This document shows positions 13,424 through 24,723 of a stretch of 64,000 bases of DNA, piece after piece. Numbering within the stretch: position 1 is the stretch's first letter; each line of letters starts with the position of its first letter. The notes under the pieces are model-generated. The model was not told where the DNA came from and did no database searches. It saw only the letters and a list, made by a program, of their open reading frames with translations. This stretch comes from Zychaea mexicana (lineage: Eukaryota > Mucoromycota > Mucoromycetes > Mucorales > Lichtheimiaceae). Location of the stretch: assembly GCF_025766255.1 (NCBI RefSeq), contig NW_026516688.1, forward strand, positions 418,799 through 482,798, in the 5' to 3' direction. The translations under genes were made by a program, and so were the position numbers.

Positions 13424-13605
13424 TGAAAGTGCTTTACTAAAGGGCAATGATGAGCCGCATCAAGAGTTTGATATATGCTCGCCCAAACATAGAACAATGG
13501 TGGTGTCACAGCTAGCTGTTTAAAACCCTCAGGTGCACGGACGTAGAGGAAAAAAATTAATAAAGGAGGGGCGTATTTCTGCTCTGTTCTCTGTTTGTTT
13601 TCTTT

Positions 13606-16600
13606 TAATCTCCCAAAGAGACCAAAGGATTACGCACTTCAGTAACGTTTGTGGTGTGGTAACGGAATCAGAGGGAGATCGGCGGAATCGGTGAAAGTGT
13701 TGGAATCGGAATAGGGTGGTGGTGACGGTGGGGGAGGCGTTCAGGGTCGTCTGCTGCTGCGGCGGAACCCTCTTTAGGATGAGAGAGAATGTCAATATCC
13801 AACATCAATTTGGCAAAGACCGGCGTGGAACAGAAGATAATGGCAGAATGAGTTGGGGCATCATGTATATGAGCACGTGGTTGGTGGCGAGGGAGACGAT
13901 TCAATAGATTGTCGCTGAGTCGACTCCTTTTACGTGCAGTCGTTAGTAGCCAGAGGATGGAATCAACACCAAGACCAAGACGACAAGCAGAGATCAAGAT
14001 GTCACCATGGTTGGCGTTGCGGCGGCGAGCCAAGTGTTCCAAGCGCATAATCCTTACGGCAGACTTGTAGGCACCAGCAGGTAAGGATTCTCTTAGCTCA
14101 GGGAGAGCGAGCAAAAGCTTATCTTGTTTAAGTTTGGGGAGCAGGTAAAAGCGTTTGTTGGTGGTGGCAGGTGCAATAATTGGCAAAAGTGCGTCATTAG
14201 GCAAGACCTGCAAGCGCAAGAGAAACTTGGTGCTGAGGAGTATAGTGATCTGTTCGCCCATGGTTAGGAGATCGGTCATATTGCGAAAGACGATCGTTGA
14301 TGCTTTGCTGTGGCCGCCAAAGAGCATGCGCGGGCAGGTGTCTTGTGCACGGTTGAGCTGATCGACTTCGCGTTTCACGAAACGGGTAATCGCAAGACCA
14401 TATTCGAACTTGGGGCGTATAAATGTCTTGTATAAGCGGACGGCGAGGTGGCGAGGAAAACCTGCAGGACTGCAACCGAGTTGGTGTAAGACACGCATGG
14501 CGGTGAGTGTGCTGCTGGTGTTGCGTTGGATTAGCATGCCAGCATCAATTGCACCATGGACATTAAAAGGTATGCCTAGGTAAACAAAGGATGCGGCGTT
14601 GACGATCGGGTGATTGTAGAGGTGATAAGTGGCGGGTGTTGATGACGAGTTGATGATGATGCATTTGGCTGGGTTCCATCGATATCCGTGTTGCAAGGAA
14701 TGTCGTTCTGCGCGTGCAAGAAGTCGAGGCATGGTATCGGGAGTAGCAATGATGGCAACGTCGTCGGCGTAAAGAAGTGCATTGATCCAGCGGCCCGCAA
14801 TTGGACGAGAGGCTTGACTATAAGAGAGAGGGGGAGAGGGGAGGAAATCAGTATCACTTTCGTGTTCGGAATCGGATGTGTATAGAGGGTCACGCAGCAT
14901 AGCTGGTAGGGAGTTAATATATAAAGAGTACAAGTGGGGGGAGAGGATGGAGCCTTGTAGGACACCAGTTCGAGGAGAAAAACGGCGAGAAACAGAGCCA
15001 GCAATGAGGACTTCAATGTATACGTCATCAAATAGACTTTGCAACAATCCAAGGAGAGCAGGGGGAGCATCACATTCGAGAGCGCGCCAAACAATAGCAC
15101 AATCGACTGTGTCATAGGCAGATTTGATATCCAAAAAGGCAATAGCCGGATCTTGGCCAGTAGCACGGCGATGGCGGACAGCAAGTTCATGCAAACAGAG
15201 GGCTTGATCCAGGGCACTGCGCTAGGGACGGAGACCACCTTGTGCCAGATCCAAGGGAGGGGAAGCTGTGTGGAGGGAGGGGGTAAGACAAATTTCCATG
15301 ACCTTTCGTAAGACCAAAGTCAAGCTAATTGGTCAATAGTTCGCAGGGTCAGTAGTATCACCTTTCTTGTGCAACGGGATTACCTGAGCAACTCGCCATG
15401 CCACCGGTGTATGAGACCAGCGCCAGCAGAGTTGATAAAGCTGTGTGAGGATCGGAGAAAGCAAAGAGACAATGGGTGAGAGCATTTCAGCACATAAATG
15501 GTCAAGGCCAGGGGCTTTTTGTCTAGCTACTGAGGTTAGTGCATTTTCTACTGACTCGATGGAAAAGGGATAATCATCATCTATGTCATGTGGACCAGAG
15601 GGACGAGGTGGTGATCCAGCACGCACGTTTAGGAGGAATTGTCCAGTATACACTGTCTCTAAATGACGAGCCATTTTATTGGCAGTCACTTCGGGTCCTG
15701 CTGGATCTATGAATGCGGGGTTTTTGTGCGGTGGTGGCGAATCCGTTTGATTGTTGCGGTGGTACGAGAAAAATCATCTGTTGTAAGACGGTGGCAAAAA
15801 TCCTTCCATATCTGATACTTATATTGCTGTACGAGGGATTTGAACTTTTCTACAGCTGCTTGGTGTTTTTCATACTATACTGCTCATGTAAGGCCGTCGC
15901 TGCGTGTCCATTGGTGATAACAATGCTCTCGATTCTGAAATTCTGATTCTAACTCAACATTCCAAAACTACTTGTTACCTATTTTGCTTTTGGTTTGCAC
16001 CTCTACAGATTGATTTAGTGAGGAGTGGATTGCTGATGTCAAATCTACTACTAGTTGATCCAAATCCGGTTGGATAGTATCATTATCCAAAGCAAGCTAG
16101 ATGGACTGTCGGACATGTTCAAGGTTAGCACTGCATTTGGAGAGATACTTTTCTAGGTATTTGGGATCAGCAAAACGGCTGAGCTTCCATAGCTGTCTTG
16201 GATGATTATTTGGTGGCGGAATAATAGGAATGTTGAATGGAAAACGGAAAGATAGGGTAACAGGCTTGTGATCAGAGTTGAGGTCAATGTCGGTGTCTAC
16301 ATACATAGTTGCATCATCCAAAGGGCTATCTGCTAAAAAAAGATCGACGATACTTCTGCGGGATTGAGCTGCATCTCGTGAAATATAAGTATACTGTCCA
16401 TAAGATAAAGAGCTATTGAGGCATTCAAGGCCGTGTTCAATTACAAAGTTATTTAGAGCGTATCCTCGGTTAGTAGATGTGTGATCACCAAATAACTCAT
16501 GACGAGCATTGAGATCACCACAAATGATGGTGTTTTGTGAGGTGTTAGTAGTGAGTGGGAGATCGTTTAGGATATCGATGGCAGCAGAGTCACTTAAAGT

Positions 16601-16957
16601 GCCATGGCCATCGGGAGGGAGGTAGAGACAGTGGATGAGGGTATTTGCGACTTGACAAGATAATATATAAGGGGAAGAGTTGGGGAGGACGGTGATAGGG
16701 TACGGGCAATCGGGATGAACTAAAAGAGACACGCCCATCGACCCGCGATAGGAGTTATCTACTTTCTTACCATATATATGATACTGCGTCCAGTCTGTTG
16801 GGTACCTGCTTGGTGACAAAAGCCAGGTTTCGGTTAAAAAGATGAGGGTGGATGTTGAGAGTAAGGAGGTGGCGGTATTAATGAGTTGTTTTTCGAGCCC
16901 ATTGGCATTCCATAATGTAATCGTAATATTATTGTCTATATTGTTAATATTACTCAT
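13606..16957 (-). pseudogene. ORF2 of copy A, broken endonuclease/reverse transcriptase
   Basis: Starts MSNINNIDNNITITLWN with an intact endonuclease half, then a TAG at 16097-16099 where sister copies have CAG (Gln). Further frameshifts lie between 15.7 and 16.0 kb. Another CAG-to-TAG sits at 15222-15224 in the RPQR motif before the RT core, and the frame breaks near 14.2 kb. The RT box LLYADDVAIIA is still readable near 14750. The C-terminal zinc knuckle region is deleted. Confidence 0.85.
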
Positions 16958-16965
16958 GATTATTA

Positions 16966-18678
16966 TTATTGGGTGGTGGTGTTGGATTCGGAGGTTGTTG
17001 ATGCATCATCCATATCCTCATCATCTTTTTGTTGAGAGGAGGGAGATTGTGGTTGCAGCAATGCTGCTGCATTGTTGGTGGCGGGAGAGTTGGTGGCATC
17101 ATCGTCTGTTTTTGGAGGTGCTAAGCACTCCTCAACATCTTTTTCGGTGATCCATTGCTGTTGACAGAAGCTACGGGCGATGGCTACTTTAATGTGGCGG
17201 GTTTTAACAAAGTTAATAGCACGGAGACATGTGTTACGGAAAATGATGGCAGCTTGGTTAGTACGCTCTTCATTCGTTTTCTCTGCAAATGCAGGATCAC
17301 GCACAACAGAAGGGCTCTTGGGATCAAAGTCGTCAAATGGTTCTACTCCTCTACGGCTGAGGGCAGCAACAAATTCAGCCTCATAGTCATTGTGAATCAG
17401 GATACCTGCTACACCACGGTCTGGAAAGTGAATATCCAACACACGCGAGTTGTCTATTTTCAGCTGGCGCAAGGTATTACGCAGCTGTTTAATCGTCATA
17501 CGGTGCTTCTGGTGAAGGTAGAGAAATTTAAATCCACTTTCAGACGTGGGGGCGAGGCGACGAGCTGCAGCGCGCACTTGGCGAGTGGAAGGCTTTTTAG
17601 GGCCAACCTTTCGTGCTGCCATTTGTGCGTAGGATACCGTGGTGGTGGTAGTTGTTGGAGGTGGCGATGATCGTTGTTGTTGTTGGGGGTTCGAGGGTGT
17701 GGTGGAAGCAGGCTTATCACTAGGTGCTGCGGGTGATGAAGTAGTGGCGTATTTGGATGCTGATGATCCACTAGCTACGGCTGTTTTTTGACCGCGCAAA
17801 AGTGCAAGCTCTTGCTCCAGTGCCGCATTCTGTAGCTGCAACTTTTTGTTAGTATCGGTCAGTTGTGATACCTGTTCACGGAGGGCAGCAATTTCCGCAA
17901 ACTGCTCGTCATGCTTATCAAGGCGCTTATGGATGGCCTGCAAATATTCTGGCAACTGGGGGAAGTCATGGATGAAGGTGTCCATGCCTTCTGTTACCTG
18001 TTCGGGCATATCCTCTGCCCATTCTTGCTGCTGCTGTTGGGGTTCCTGTGCCATCTGTTGCTTAGCATCAGCAATAGCGGCTACAAAGGGGAGATGACCG
18101 AAATGGCCATTGCAATTATTGCAGTGTAACATTGGGGCAGGGGGCTCATACAAGGCGTTAGTATCCTGTGCAAGCACGATGTTACCTAGAGTCTTGCAGG
18201 TGGGACAGGCAATATTGGCCTGGGTGCTAGTGAAATCAGCTCCGAACTGTACACTAAAATTAGTAGCAAGCTGTTCTTTTTGCAAAAAGCCTTTTTCGTT
18301 GACCATGGTTTTTTCTTTTTCTTCAGCTGTATTGCCTGCTGAATAGGGCTTTGGTTTCGTTGTTTGGCGTATTTTTCTGACTGGCAGGTCTGCGCCTATG
18401 TCGGAGGGTGAATTTGGTGGTGAGGGGCGTGAGGTGTTGAGGCGGTTCTTTTTGACTGAGGGGATTCGAGATGGGCGAGATGGAATGAGCGATTGACGAA
18501 TGCGCTTTTTACTCGCAGATGAAGGTAGTAGCGTGTCGAGCTTGAGCTGGGGAGTATGACGCTGTATTGCTTTTGGCTGTACGGTGCGTGTAGCTGGAGC
18601 TATCGTTGCTAGAAGTTTTGGGGAATTTGTTGGTGAAAGTGGTGGTTTTTGGGTGGTTTTGGTGTTGTTTTCGCTCAA
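16966..18678 (-). CDS. ORF1 of copy A, intact 570-codon frame (no early ATG)
   Basis: The only uninterrupted ORF1 in the array, although its own ORF2 is dead. The conserved open frame begins with TTG (LSENNTKTTQKPP) after a TGA. The first in-frame ATG is about codon 126 (MVNEKG). Features: a basic Ser/Pro-rich head, a zinc-ribbon-like CPTC...CNNC pair, a Gln-run, a coiled coil (LREQVSQLTDTNKKLQLQN), and a conserved C-terminal block with HRMTIKQLRNTLRQLKID and VLDIHFPDRGVAGILIHN. Probably the nucleic-acid-binding ORF1 protein. It ends 8 nt before ORF2. Confidence 0.7.
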   Translation of the reverse strand: MSENNTKTTQKPPLSPTNSPKLLATIAPATRTVQPKAIQRHTPQLKLDTLLPSSASKKRIRQSLIPSRPSRIPSVKKNRLNTSRPSPPNSPSDIGADLPVRKIRQTTKPKPYSAGNTAEEKEKTMVNEKGFLQKEQLATNFSVQFGADFTSTQANIACPTCKTLGNIVLAQDTNALYEPPAPMLHCNNCNGHFGHLPFVAAIADAKQQMAQEPQQQQQEWAEDMPEQVTEGMDTFIHDFPQLPEYLQAIHKRLDKHDEQFAEIAALREQVSQLTDTNKKLQLQNAALEQELALLRGQKTAVASGSSASKYATTSSPAAPSDKPASTTPSNPQQQQRSSPPPTTTTTTVSYAQMAARKVGPKKPSTRQVRAAARRLAPTSESGFKFLYLHQKHRMTIKQLRNTLRQLKIDNSRVLDIHFPDRGVAGILIHNDYEAEFVAALSRRGVEPFDDFDPKSPSVVRDPAFAEKTNEERTNQAAIIFRNTCLRAINFVKTRHIKVAIARSFCQQQWITEKDVEECLAPPKTDDDATNSPATNNAAALLQPQSPSSQQKDDEDMDDASTTSESNTTTQ

Positions 18679-18722
18679 TTTGGTAATTTTTCAAATAAGT
18701 GAGAAATAGGGGAAAGAGAGCA

Positions 18723-18739
18723 TGCCGTGATAGTATAGT
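18723..18739 (+). repeat. tRNA-His 5' fragment between copies A and B (J1)
   Basis: TGCCGTGATAGTATAGT, identical to the start of the intact tRNA-His gene plus one preceding T. Copy A 5' end is on its left, copy B 3' end on its right. Confidence 0.9.
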
Positions 18740-19055
18740 TGAAAGTGTTTTATTAAAGGGCAATAATGAGCCGCGTCAAGAAGTTGACATATGCTCGCCC
18801 AAACGAAAGAACAATGGTGGTGTCACAGCTAGCTGCATAAAAAAACCTCTGGTGCACGGACGTATGAGGGAAAAAAGTTAATTTGGGTATGGGAAGGGGG
18901 GAGACAAGTGAGCGGTGTCACAGAAGAGTGGTAGAAAATTCCTTGGGAAGGGGGAGATAAAAGATAGTTTTTTTTTTTTTTTTGTTATTTTCTGCTTTTT
19001 CGGTTTTTTTTGCTTTTTTTTTTTTGTTGATATTAATAATATATATGGAGCTTAC

Positions 19056-22000
19056 CTACTCGCCAAGAGGGACCAAAGGATCAAGCACTTCAGGAATGTT
19101 GGTGATGGTGGTAGCGGAATCAAGATGGAGATCGGTGAAATCGGCGGAATTGGTGAAAATGGTGGAATCGGAATCAGGTGACGGTGATGGTGGTGGAAGG
19201 CGGTTGTCGAGCCATTTCAGAAATTGCTGGCCGAGTTCTGGGTCGTCTGCTGCTGCTGTGAAATCCTCTTCAGGATGACAGAGGATGTCAATGTCCAACA
19301 TCAACTTGGCAAGGGCAGGCCAGTGAGTGGACCAGAAGATAGTGGCGGAGGATGGTGGTGCGTCGTGTTTTTGAGCGCGGGGTTGGCGGCGAGGAAGACG
19401 GTTCAGAAGGTGGTCGATGACATTGGGCTCAACTGCTGGATCAACACCGAGGCGAGTAGCAGCATCCAAGCAGTGAATGAGATGATGGCGGCTGGTGCGG
19501 TTGTCGAAACAATTGAAACATTGCTGAGGTTTGCCAGGAAGCCAACCCATCCGCCAGCGGATGAGTCGACTCCTTTCCCTTGAAGTCATGGGAAGCCACA
19601 AGATTGGATCAACACCAAGATCCAGACGACAAGCAGAGATGAGGATACCACCGTGGTTGGCATTACGGCGGCGGGCCAAGTGTTCCAAGCGCATATCCCT
19701 TACGGCAAACTTGTAAGCACCAGCAGGTAAGGAATCTCTGGGCTCGGGAAGTGCGAGCCAAAGCTTGTTTTGCTTGAGTTTGGGAAGCAGGTGGAAGCGT
19801 TTGTTGGTGACGGCAGGTGCAAGAATCGGCAGGAGCGCGTCATCAGGCAAGAACTGCAAGCGCAGGAGAAACTTGGTACCGAGGATGGTGATCCTTTCAC
19901 CCATGGTGGGGAGGTCGGCCATGTGGCGGAAGACAATGGTTGAGGCTTTGCTGTGGCCGCCAAAGAGCATGCGCAGGCAGTTGTCTTGTGCACGGTTTAG
20001 CTGATCGACTTCACGTTTGAGGAAACGGGTGATGGCGAGACCATACTCGAACTTTGGTCGGATGAATGTCTTGTACAAACGGACGGCAAGATGACGGGGG
20101 AAACCAGCAGGACTGCAACCGAGTTGGTGTAAGACACGCATTGCGGCGAGGGTGCTGGTGTTGTTGCGTTGAATGAGTAAGCCTGCATCAATTGCACCAT
20201 GGACGTTAAAGGGGATGCCCAGGTAGACAAAGGATGAGGCGTTGGTGATCGGTTGATTATAGAGTTGGTAGATGGTGGGTGTTGGCGACGAGTTGATGAT
20301 GATGCATTTTGCTGGATTCCAGCGATATCCATGTTGTAGTGAGTGTCGTTCTGCACGTGCAAGGAGTCGAGGCATGGTATCGGGAGTGGCAATAATGGCA
20401 ACGTCGTCGGCGTATAGAAGTGCATTGATCCAGTGGCCCGCAATTGGACGAGAGGCTTGACTATAAGAGAGGGGAGGAGAGGGGAGAAAATCAGTGTCAC
20501 TTTCGTGTTCAGAGTCTGAGGTGTATAATGGTTCGCGCAGCATAGCTGGAAGAGAATTAATATAAAGAGAATATAGATGGGGGGAGAGGATAGAGCCTTG
20601 AAGGACACCAGTGCGAGGAGAGAAACGGCGGGAGACGGTGCCAGCAATTAGGACTTCAATGTATACATCGTCGAATAGACTTTGCAACAATCCAAGGAGA
20701 GCAGGTGGAGCATCACACTCAAGAGCACGCCAGATAATAGCGCGGTCGACAGTGTCATAGGCAGACTTGATATCCAAAAAGGCAATAACCGGGTCTTGAC
20801 CAGTTGCGCGGCGGTGGCGGACAGCAAGTTCATGCAGGCAGAGAGCTTGATCCAAGGCACTGCGTTGGGGACGGAAACCACCTTGGGCCAGATCCAATGG
20901 GGGGAAGCTGTGTGAAGGGAAGGTGTGATACAAATTTCCATGACTTTTCGCAAGACCGAAGTCAAGCTAATGGGTCGATAGTTTGCAGGATCAGTGGTAT
21001 CACCTTTCTTATGCAACGGGATTACCTGTGCAACTCGCCATGCCACCGGTGTATAAGACCAGCGCCAGCAGAGTTGGTATAGCTGTGTGAGGATGGGGGA
21101 AAGCAAAGAAACAATAGGTGACAGCATTTCAGCACGGAGATGATCAAGACCCGGGGCCTTTCTTCTAGCTACCGAGGTTAGTGCATTTTCTACAGATTCG
21201 ATGGTAAAGGGGCAATCATCATCTATGTCGTGTGGGCCAGAAGGACGAGGCGGTGATCCAGCACGTATATTGGGCAGAAATTGACCAGCATAAACCGTTT
21301 CTAAATGACGTGCCATTTTATTGGCAGCCACTTCAGGTCCTGCTGGATCGGTAAACGTGGGGCTCTTGGTACGGTGGTGGCGGATCCGTTTGATGGTTGC
21401 TGTGGTACGAGAAAAGTCATCTGTGGCAAGACGGTGGCAAAATTCCTTCCACGTCTGATACTTACGTTGCCGTACGAGGGATTTGAACTTTTTTACGGCG
21501 ATTTGATGCTTGTCATACCATGATGCTCGTGCTAGGCCATCACTACGGGTCCACTGCCGATAACAATGCTCTCGATCCCGGAATGCTGTTTCTAGGTCAT
21601 CATTCCAAAACCACTTGTTACCTATTTTGCTTTTGGTTTGCACCTCTACAGATTGATCTAGTGAGGAGTGGATTGCTGATGTCAAATCTGCTGCTAGTTG
21701 ATCCAAATCCGGTTGGATAGTATCACTATCTAAGGCAAGCTGGATGGACTGTCGGACAAGTTCAAGGTTAGCATTGCATTTGGCGAGATACTTTTCCAGG
21801 TATTTTGGATCAGCAAGACGGCTGAGCTTCCATAGCTGTCTTGGATGATTTGGTGGCGGAATTAGGGGACAGAAGAGGGAAGGCGGAAAGAGAGACTGAC
21901 TGGTTTATGATCCGAGTTGAGGTCAATGTCGGTATCAACAAACATAGTGGCATCATCTAGAGGGCTATCTGCTATAAAAAGATCAACGATGCTTTTGCGG

Positions 22001-22595
22001 GATTGAGCTGCATCTCGTGAAATATAAGTATACTGTCCACATGCTAAGGAGCTATTGAGGCATTCTAGACCGTGTTCAATGAGGAAGTTATTAAGGCATA
22101 GCCTCGGTTAGTGGAGGAGTGATCCCCAAATGACTCATGACGAGCATTGAGGTCACCGCAAATTATAGTGTTTTGGGATGTGTTAGTAGTAAGTGGGAGA
22201 TCGTTTAGAATATCGATGGCAGCAGTGTCACTTAAAGTGCCATGACCATCGGGGGGTAAATATAGACAGTGGATGAGGGTGTTTGTGACTTGACAAGTTA
22301 TTATATAGGGGGAAGAGTTTGGGAGAACTGTGACAGGGTAAGGGCAATCGGGGTGAACTAAAAGAGACACTCCCATTGACCCGCGATAGGAGTTATCTAC
22401 TTTCTTACCATGTGTATGATACTGTTTCCAGTCTGTGGGGTACCTGCTTGGTGACAAAAGCCAGGTTTCGGTTAAAAAGATGAGGGTGGAAGTTGAGAGT
22501 AGGGAAGTGGCGGTATTAATGAGTTGTTTTTCGAGCCCATTGGCATTCCATAAAGTAATCGTAATATTATTATCTATATTGTTAATATTACTCAT
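19056..22595 (-). pseudogene. ORF2 of copy B, multiple frameshifts
   Basis: The endonuclease part (from 22595) is frameshifted near 22090. The region at 21850-21930 carries a disrupted patch shared with copy E. A further frame change occurs near 20900, just before the RT core. The RT and C-terminal parts (20933-19056) are readable as 625 codons, including the CCHC knuckle CFNCFDNRTSRHHLIHC and the shared end VLDPLVPLGE. Confidence 0.85.
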
Positions 22596-22600
22596 GATTA

Positions 22601-24316
22601 TTATTGTTGGGTAGTGGTGTCGGATTCGGAGGTTGTTGAGGCATCATCCATATCCTCATCATCGTTCTGTTGAGATGAGGGGGATTGTGGTTGCAGCAAT
22701 GCTGCTGCATTGTTAGTGGCGGGAGAGTTGGCGGCATCATCGTCTGTTTTTGGGGGTGCTAAGCACTCCTCAACATCTTTGTCGGTGATCCATTGCTGTT
22801 GACAGAAGCTACGGGCTATGGGTACTTTGATGTGGCGGGTTTTAACAAAGTTAATAGCGCGGAGGCAAGTGTTACGGAAAAGAGTGGCAGCTTGGTTAGT
22901 TCGTTCTTCAACCGTTTTCTCTGCAAAAGCAGGATCACGCACAACAGAAGGGCTCTTTGGATCAAAATCATCATAGGGTTCTACTCCTCTACGATTGAGG
23001 GCTGCTACAAATTCTACTTCATAGTCATTGTGGATTAGGATACCTGCTACACCACGGTCTGGAAAATGGATATCCAAAACACGGGAGTTGTCTATTTTTA
23101 GCTAGTGCAAGGTATTACGCAGCTGCTTGATTGTCATACGATGCTTCTGGTGAAGGTAGATAAATTTAAATCCACTTTCGGACGTGGGGGCGAGGCGACG
23201 AGCGGCAGCACGAACTTGGTGGGTGCATGGCTTTTTAGGGCCAACCTTTTTTGCAGCCATCTGTGCGTAGGAGATGGTGGTGGCAGATGGTGGGGGTGGC
23301 GAGTACTTTTGTTGTTGTTGAGGGGTCGAGGGTGTTGTGCTGCTGGCAGGCTTATCACTAGGTGCTGCTGTTGTTGTTGGGGCGTACTTGGATGCTGATG
23401 AGCCAGTAGGGGGTGTGGCAGTTTTTCCACCACGCAAAAGTGCAAGCTCGTGCTCAAGTGCCGCATTCTGTTGGTGCAATTTTTTGTTTGTATCGGTTAG
23501 TGTTGATACCTGTTCGTGGAGGGTAGCAATTTCTGCAAACTTCTCATCATGCTTGTCAAGGCGCTTATGGATGGCCTGCAAATATTCAGGCAACTGAGGG
23601 AAGTCATGGATAAAAGTGTCCATGCCTTCTGTTACCTGTTCGGGCATATCCTCTGCCCATTCTTGCTGCTGCTGTTGGGGTTCCTGTGCCATCTATTGCT
23701 TAGCATCAGCAATGGCGGCTACAAAGGGGAGATGACCGAAATGGCCATTGCAATTATTGCAGTGTAACATTGGGGCAGGGGGCTCATACAAGGCGTTAGT
23801 ATCCTGTGCGAGCACGATGTTACCTAGAGTCTTGCAGGTGGGACAGGCAATATTGGCCTGGGTGCTAGTGAAATCAGCTCCGAACTGTACACTAAAATTA
23901 GTAGCAAGCTGTTCTTTTTGCAAAAGGCCTTTTTCGTTGACCATGGTTTTTTCTTTTTCTTCAGCTGTATTGCCTGCTGAATTGGGCTTTGGTTTCGTTG
24001 TTTGGCGTGTTTTTCTGACTGGCAGGTCTGCGCCCATATCGGAGGGTGAATTTGGTGGTGAGGGGCGTGAGGTGTTGAGGCGGTTCTTTTTGACTGAGGG
24101 GATTCGAGATGGGCGAGATGGAATGAGCGATTGACGAATGCGCTTTTTACTCACAGATGAAGGTAGTAGCGTGTCGAGCTTGAGCTGGGGAGTATGACGC
24201 TGTATTGCTTTTGGCTGTACGGTGCGTGTAGCTGGAGCTATCGTTGCTAGGAGTTTTGGGGAATTTGTTGGTGAAAGTGGTGGTTTTTGGGTGGTTTTAG
24301 TGTTGTTTTCGCTCAA
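22601..24316 (-). pseudogene. ORF1 of copy B, two premature stops
   Basis: Same layout as copy A ORF1, with CAG-to-TAG stops at about 23693 (in the AKQQMA motif) and about 23102 (in the LRQLK motif), each verified against the sister copies. Several coding differences from A, D and E place B on a somewhat separate branch. Confidence 0.85.
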
Positions 24317-24360
24317 TTTGGTAATTTTTCAAAGAAGTGAGGAATAGGGGAAAGAGAGCA

Positions 24361-24377
24361 TGCTGTGATAGTATAGT
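24361..24377 (+). repeat. tRNA-His 5' fragment between copies B and C (J2)
   Basis: TGCTGTGATAGTATAGT, one C-to-T change at a position different from the one in J0. Confidence 0.9.
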
Positions 24378-24723
24378 TGAAAGTGTTTTATTAAAGGGCA
24401 ATAATGAGCCGCGTCAAGAAGTTGACATATCCTCGCCCAAACGAAAGAACAATAGTGGTGTCACAGCAAGCTGTATAAAAAAACCTCTGGTGCACGGACG
24501 TATGAGGGAAAAAAGTTAATTTGGGTATGGGAAAAGGGGAGACAAGTGAGCGGTGTCACGGAAGAGTGGTAGAAAACTCGTTGGGAGGGGGGATAAAATA
24601 TAATCTTTTTTTTTTTTTTGTATTTTTTCTTTTTTTTTTGTTATTTTCTGCTTTTTCGGTTTTTTTTGCTTTTTTTTTTTTTGTTGATATTAATAATAGT
24701 ATATAGAAATAAATGGAGCTTAC

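Larger units (their letters stand above)
13424..18722 (-). mobile_element. Site-specific non-LTR retrotransposon copy A (most decayed)
   Basis: 5299 bp, shorter than its sisters (about 5.65 kb). It has lost about 165 bp around the CCHC knuckle near 13900 and the long A-rich part of its 3' UTR. Flanked by J0 and J1. The element 3' end is at 13424 (plus strand TGAAAG) and the 5' end at 18722. A hairpin ATCAA/TTGAT occurs at 13459-13472 near its 3' end. Decay and position both fit the oldest insertion. Confidence 0.85.
18740..24360 (-). mobile_element. Site-specific non-LTR retrotransposon copy B
   Basis: 5621 bp, between J1 and J2. Both ORFs are broken. The 3' UTR contains long T runs on the plus strand (about 18967-19025), an internal A-rich tract in the sense RNA, followed by about 200 bp of unique 3' sequence. 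3' hairpin GTCAA/TTGAC at 18775-18788. Confidence 0.9.
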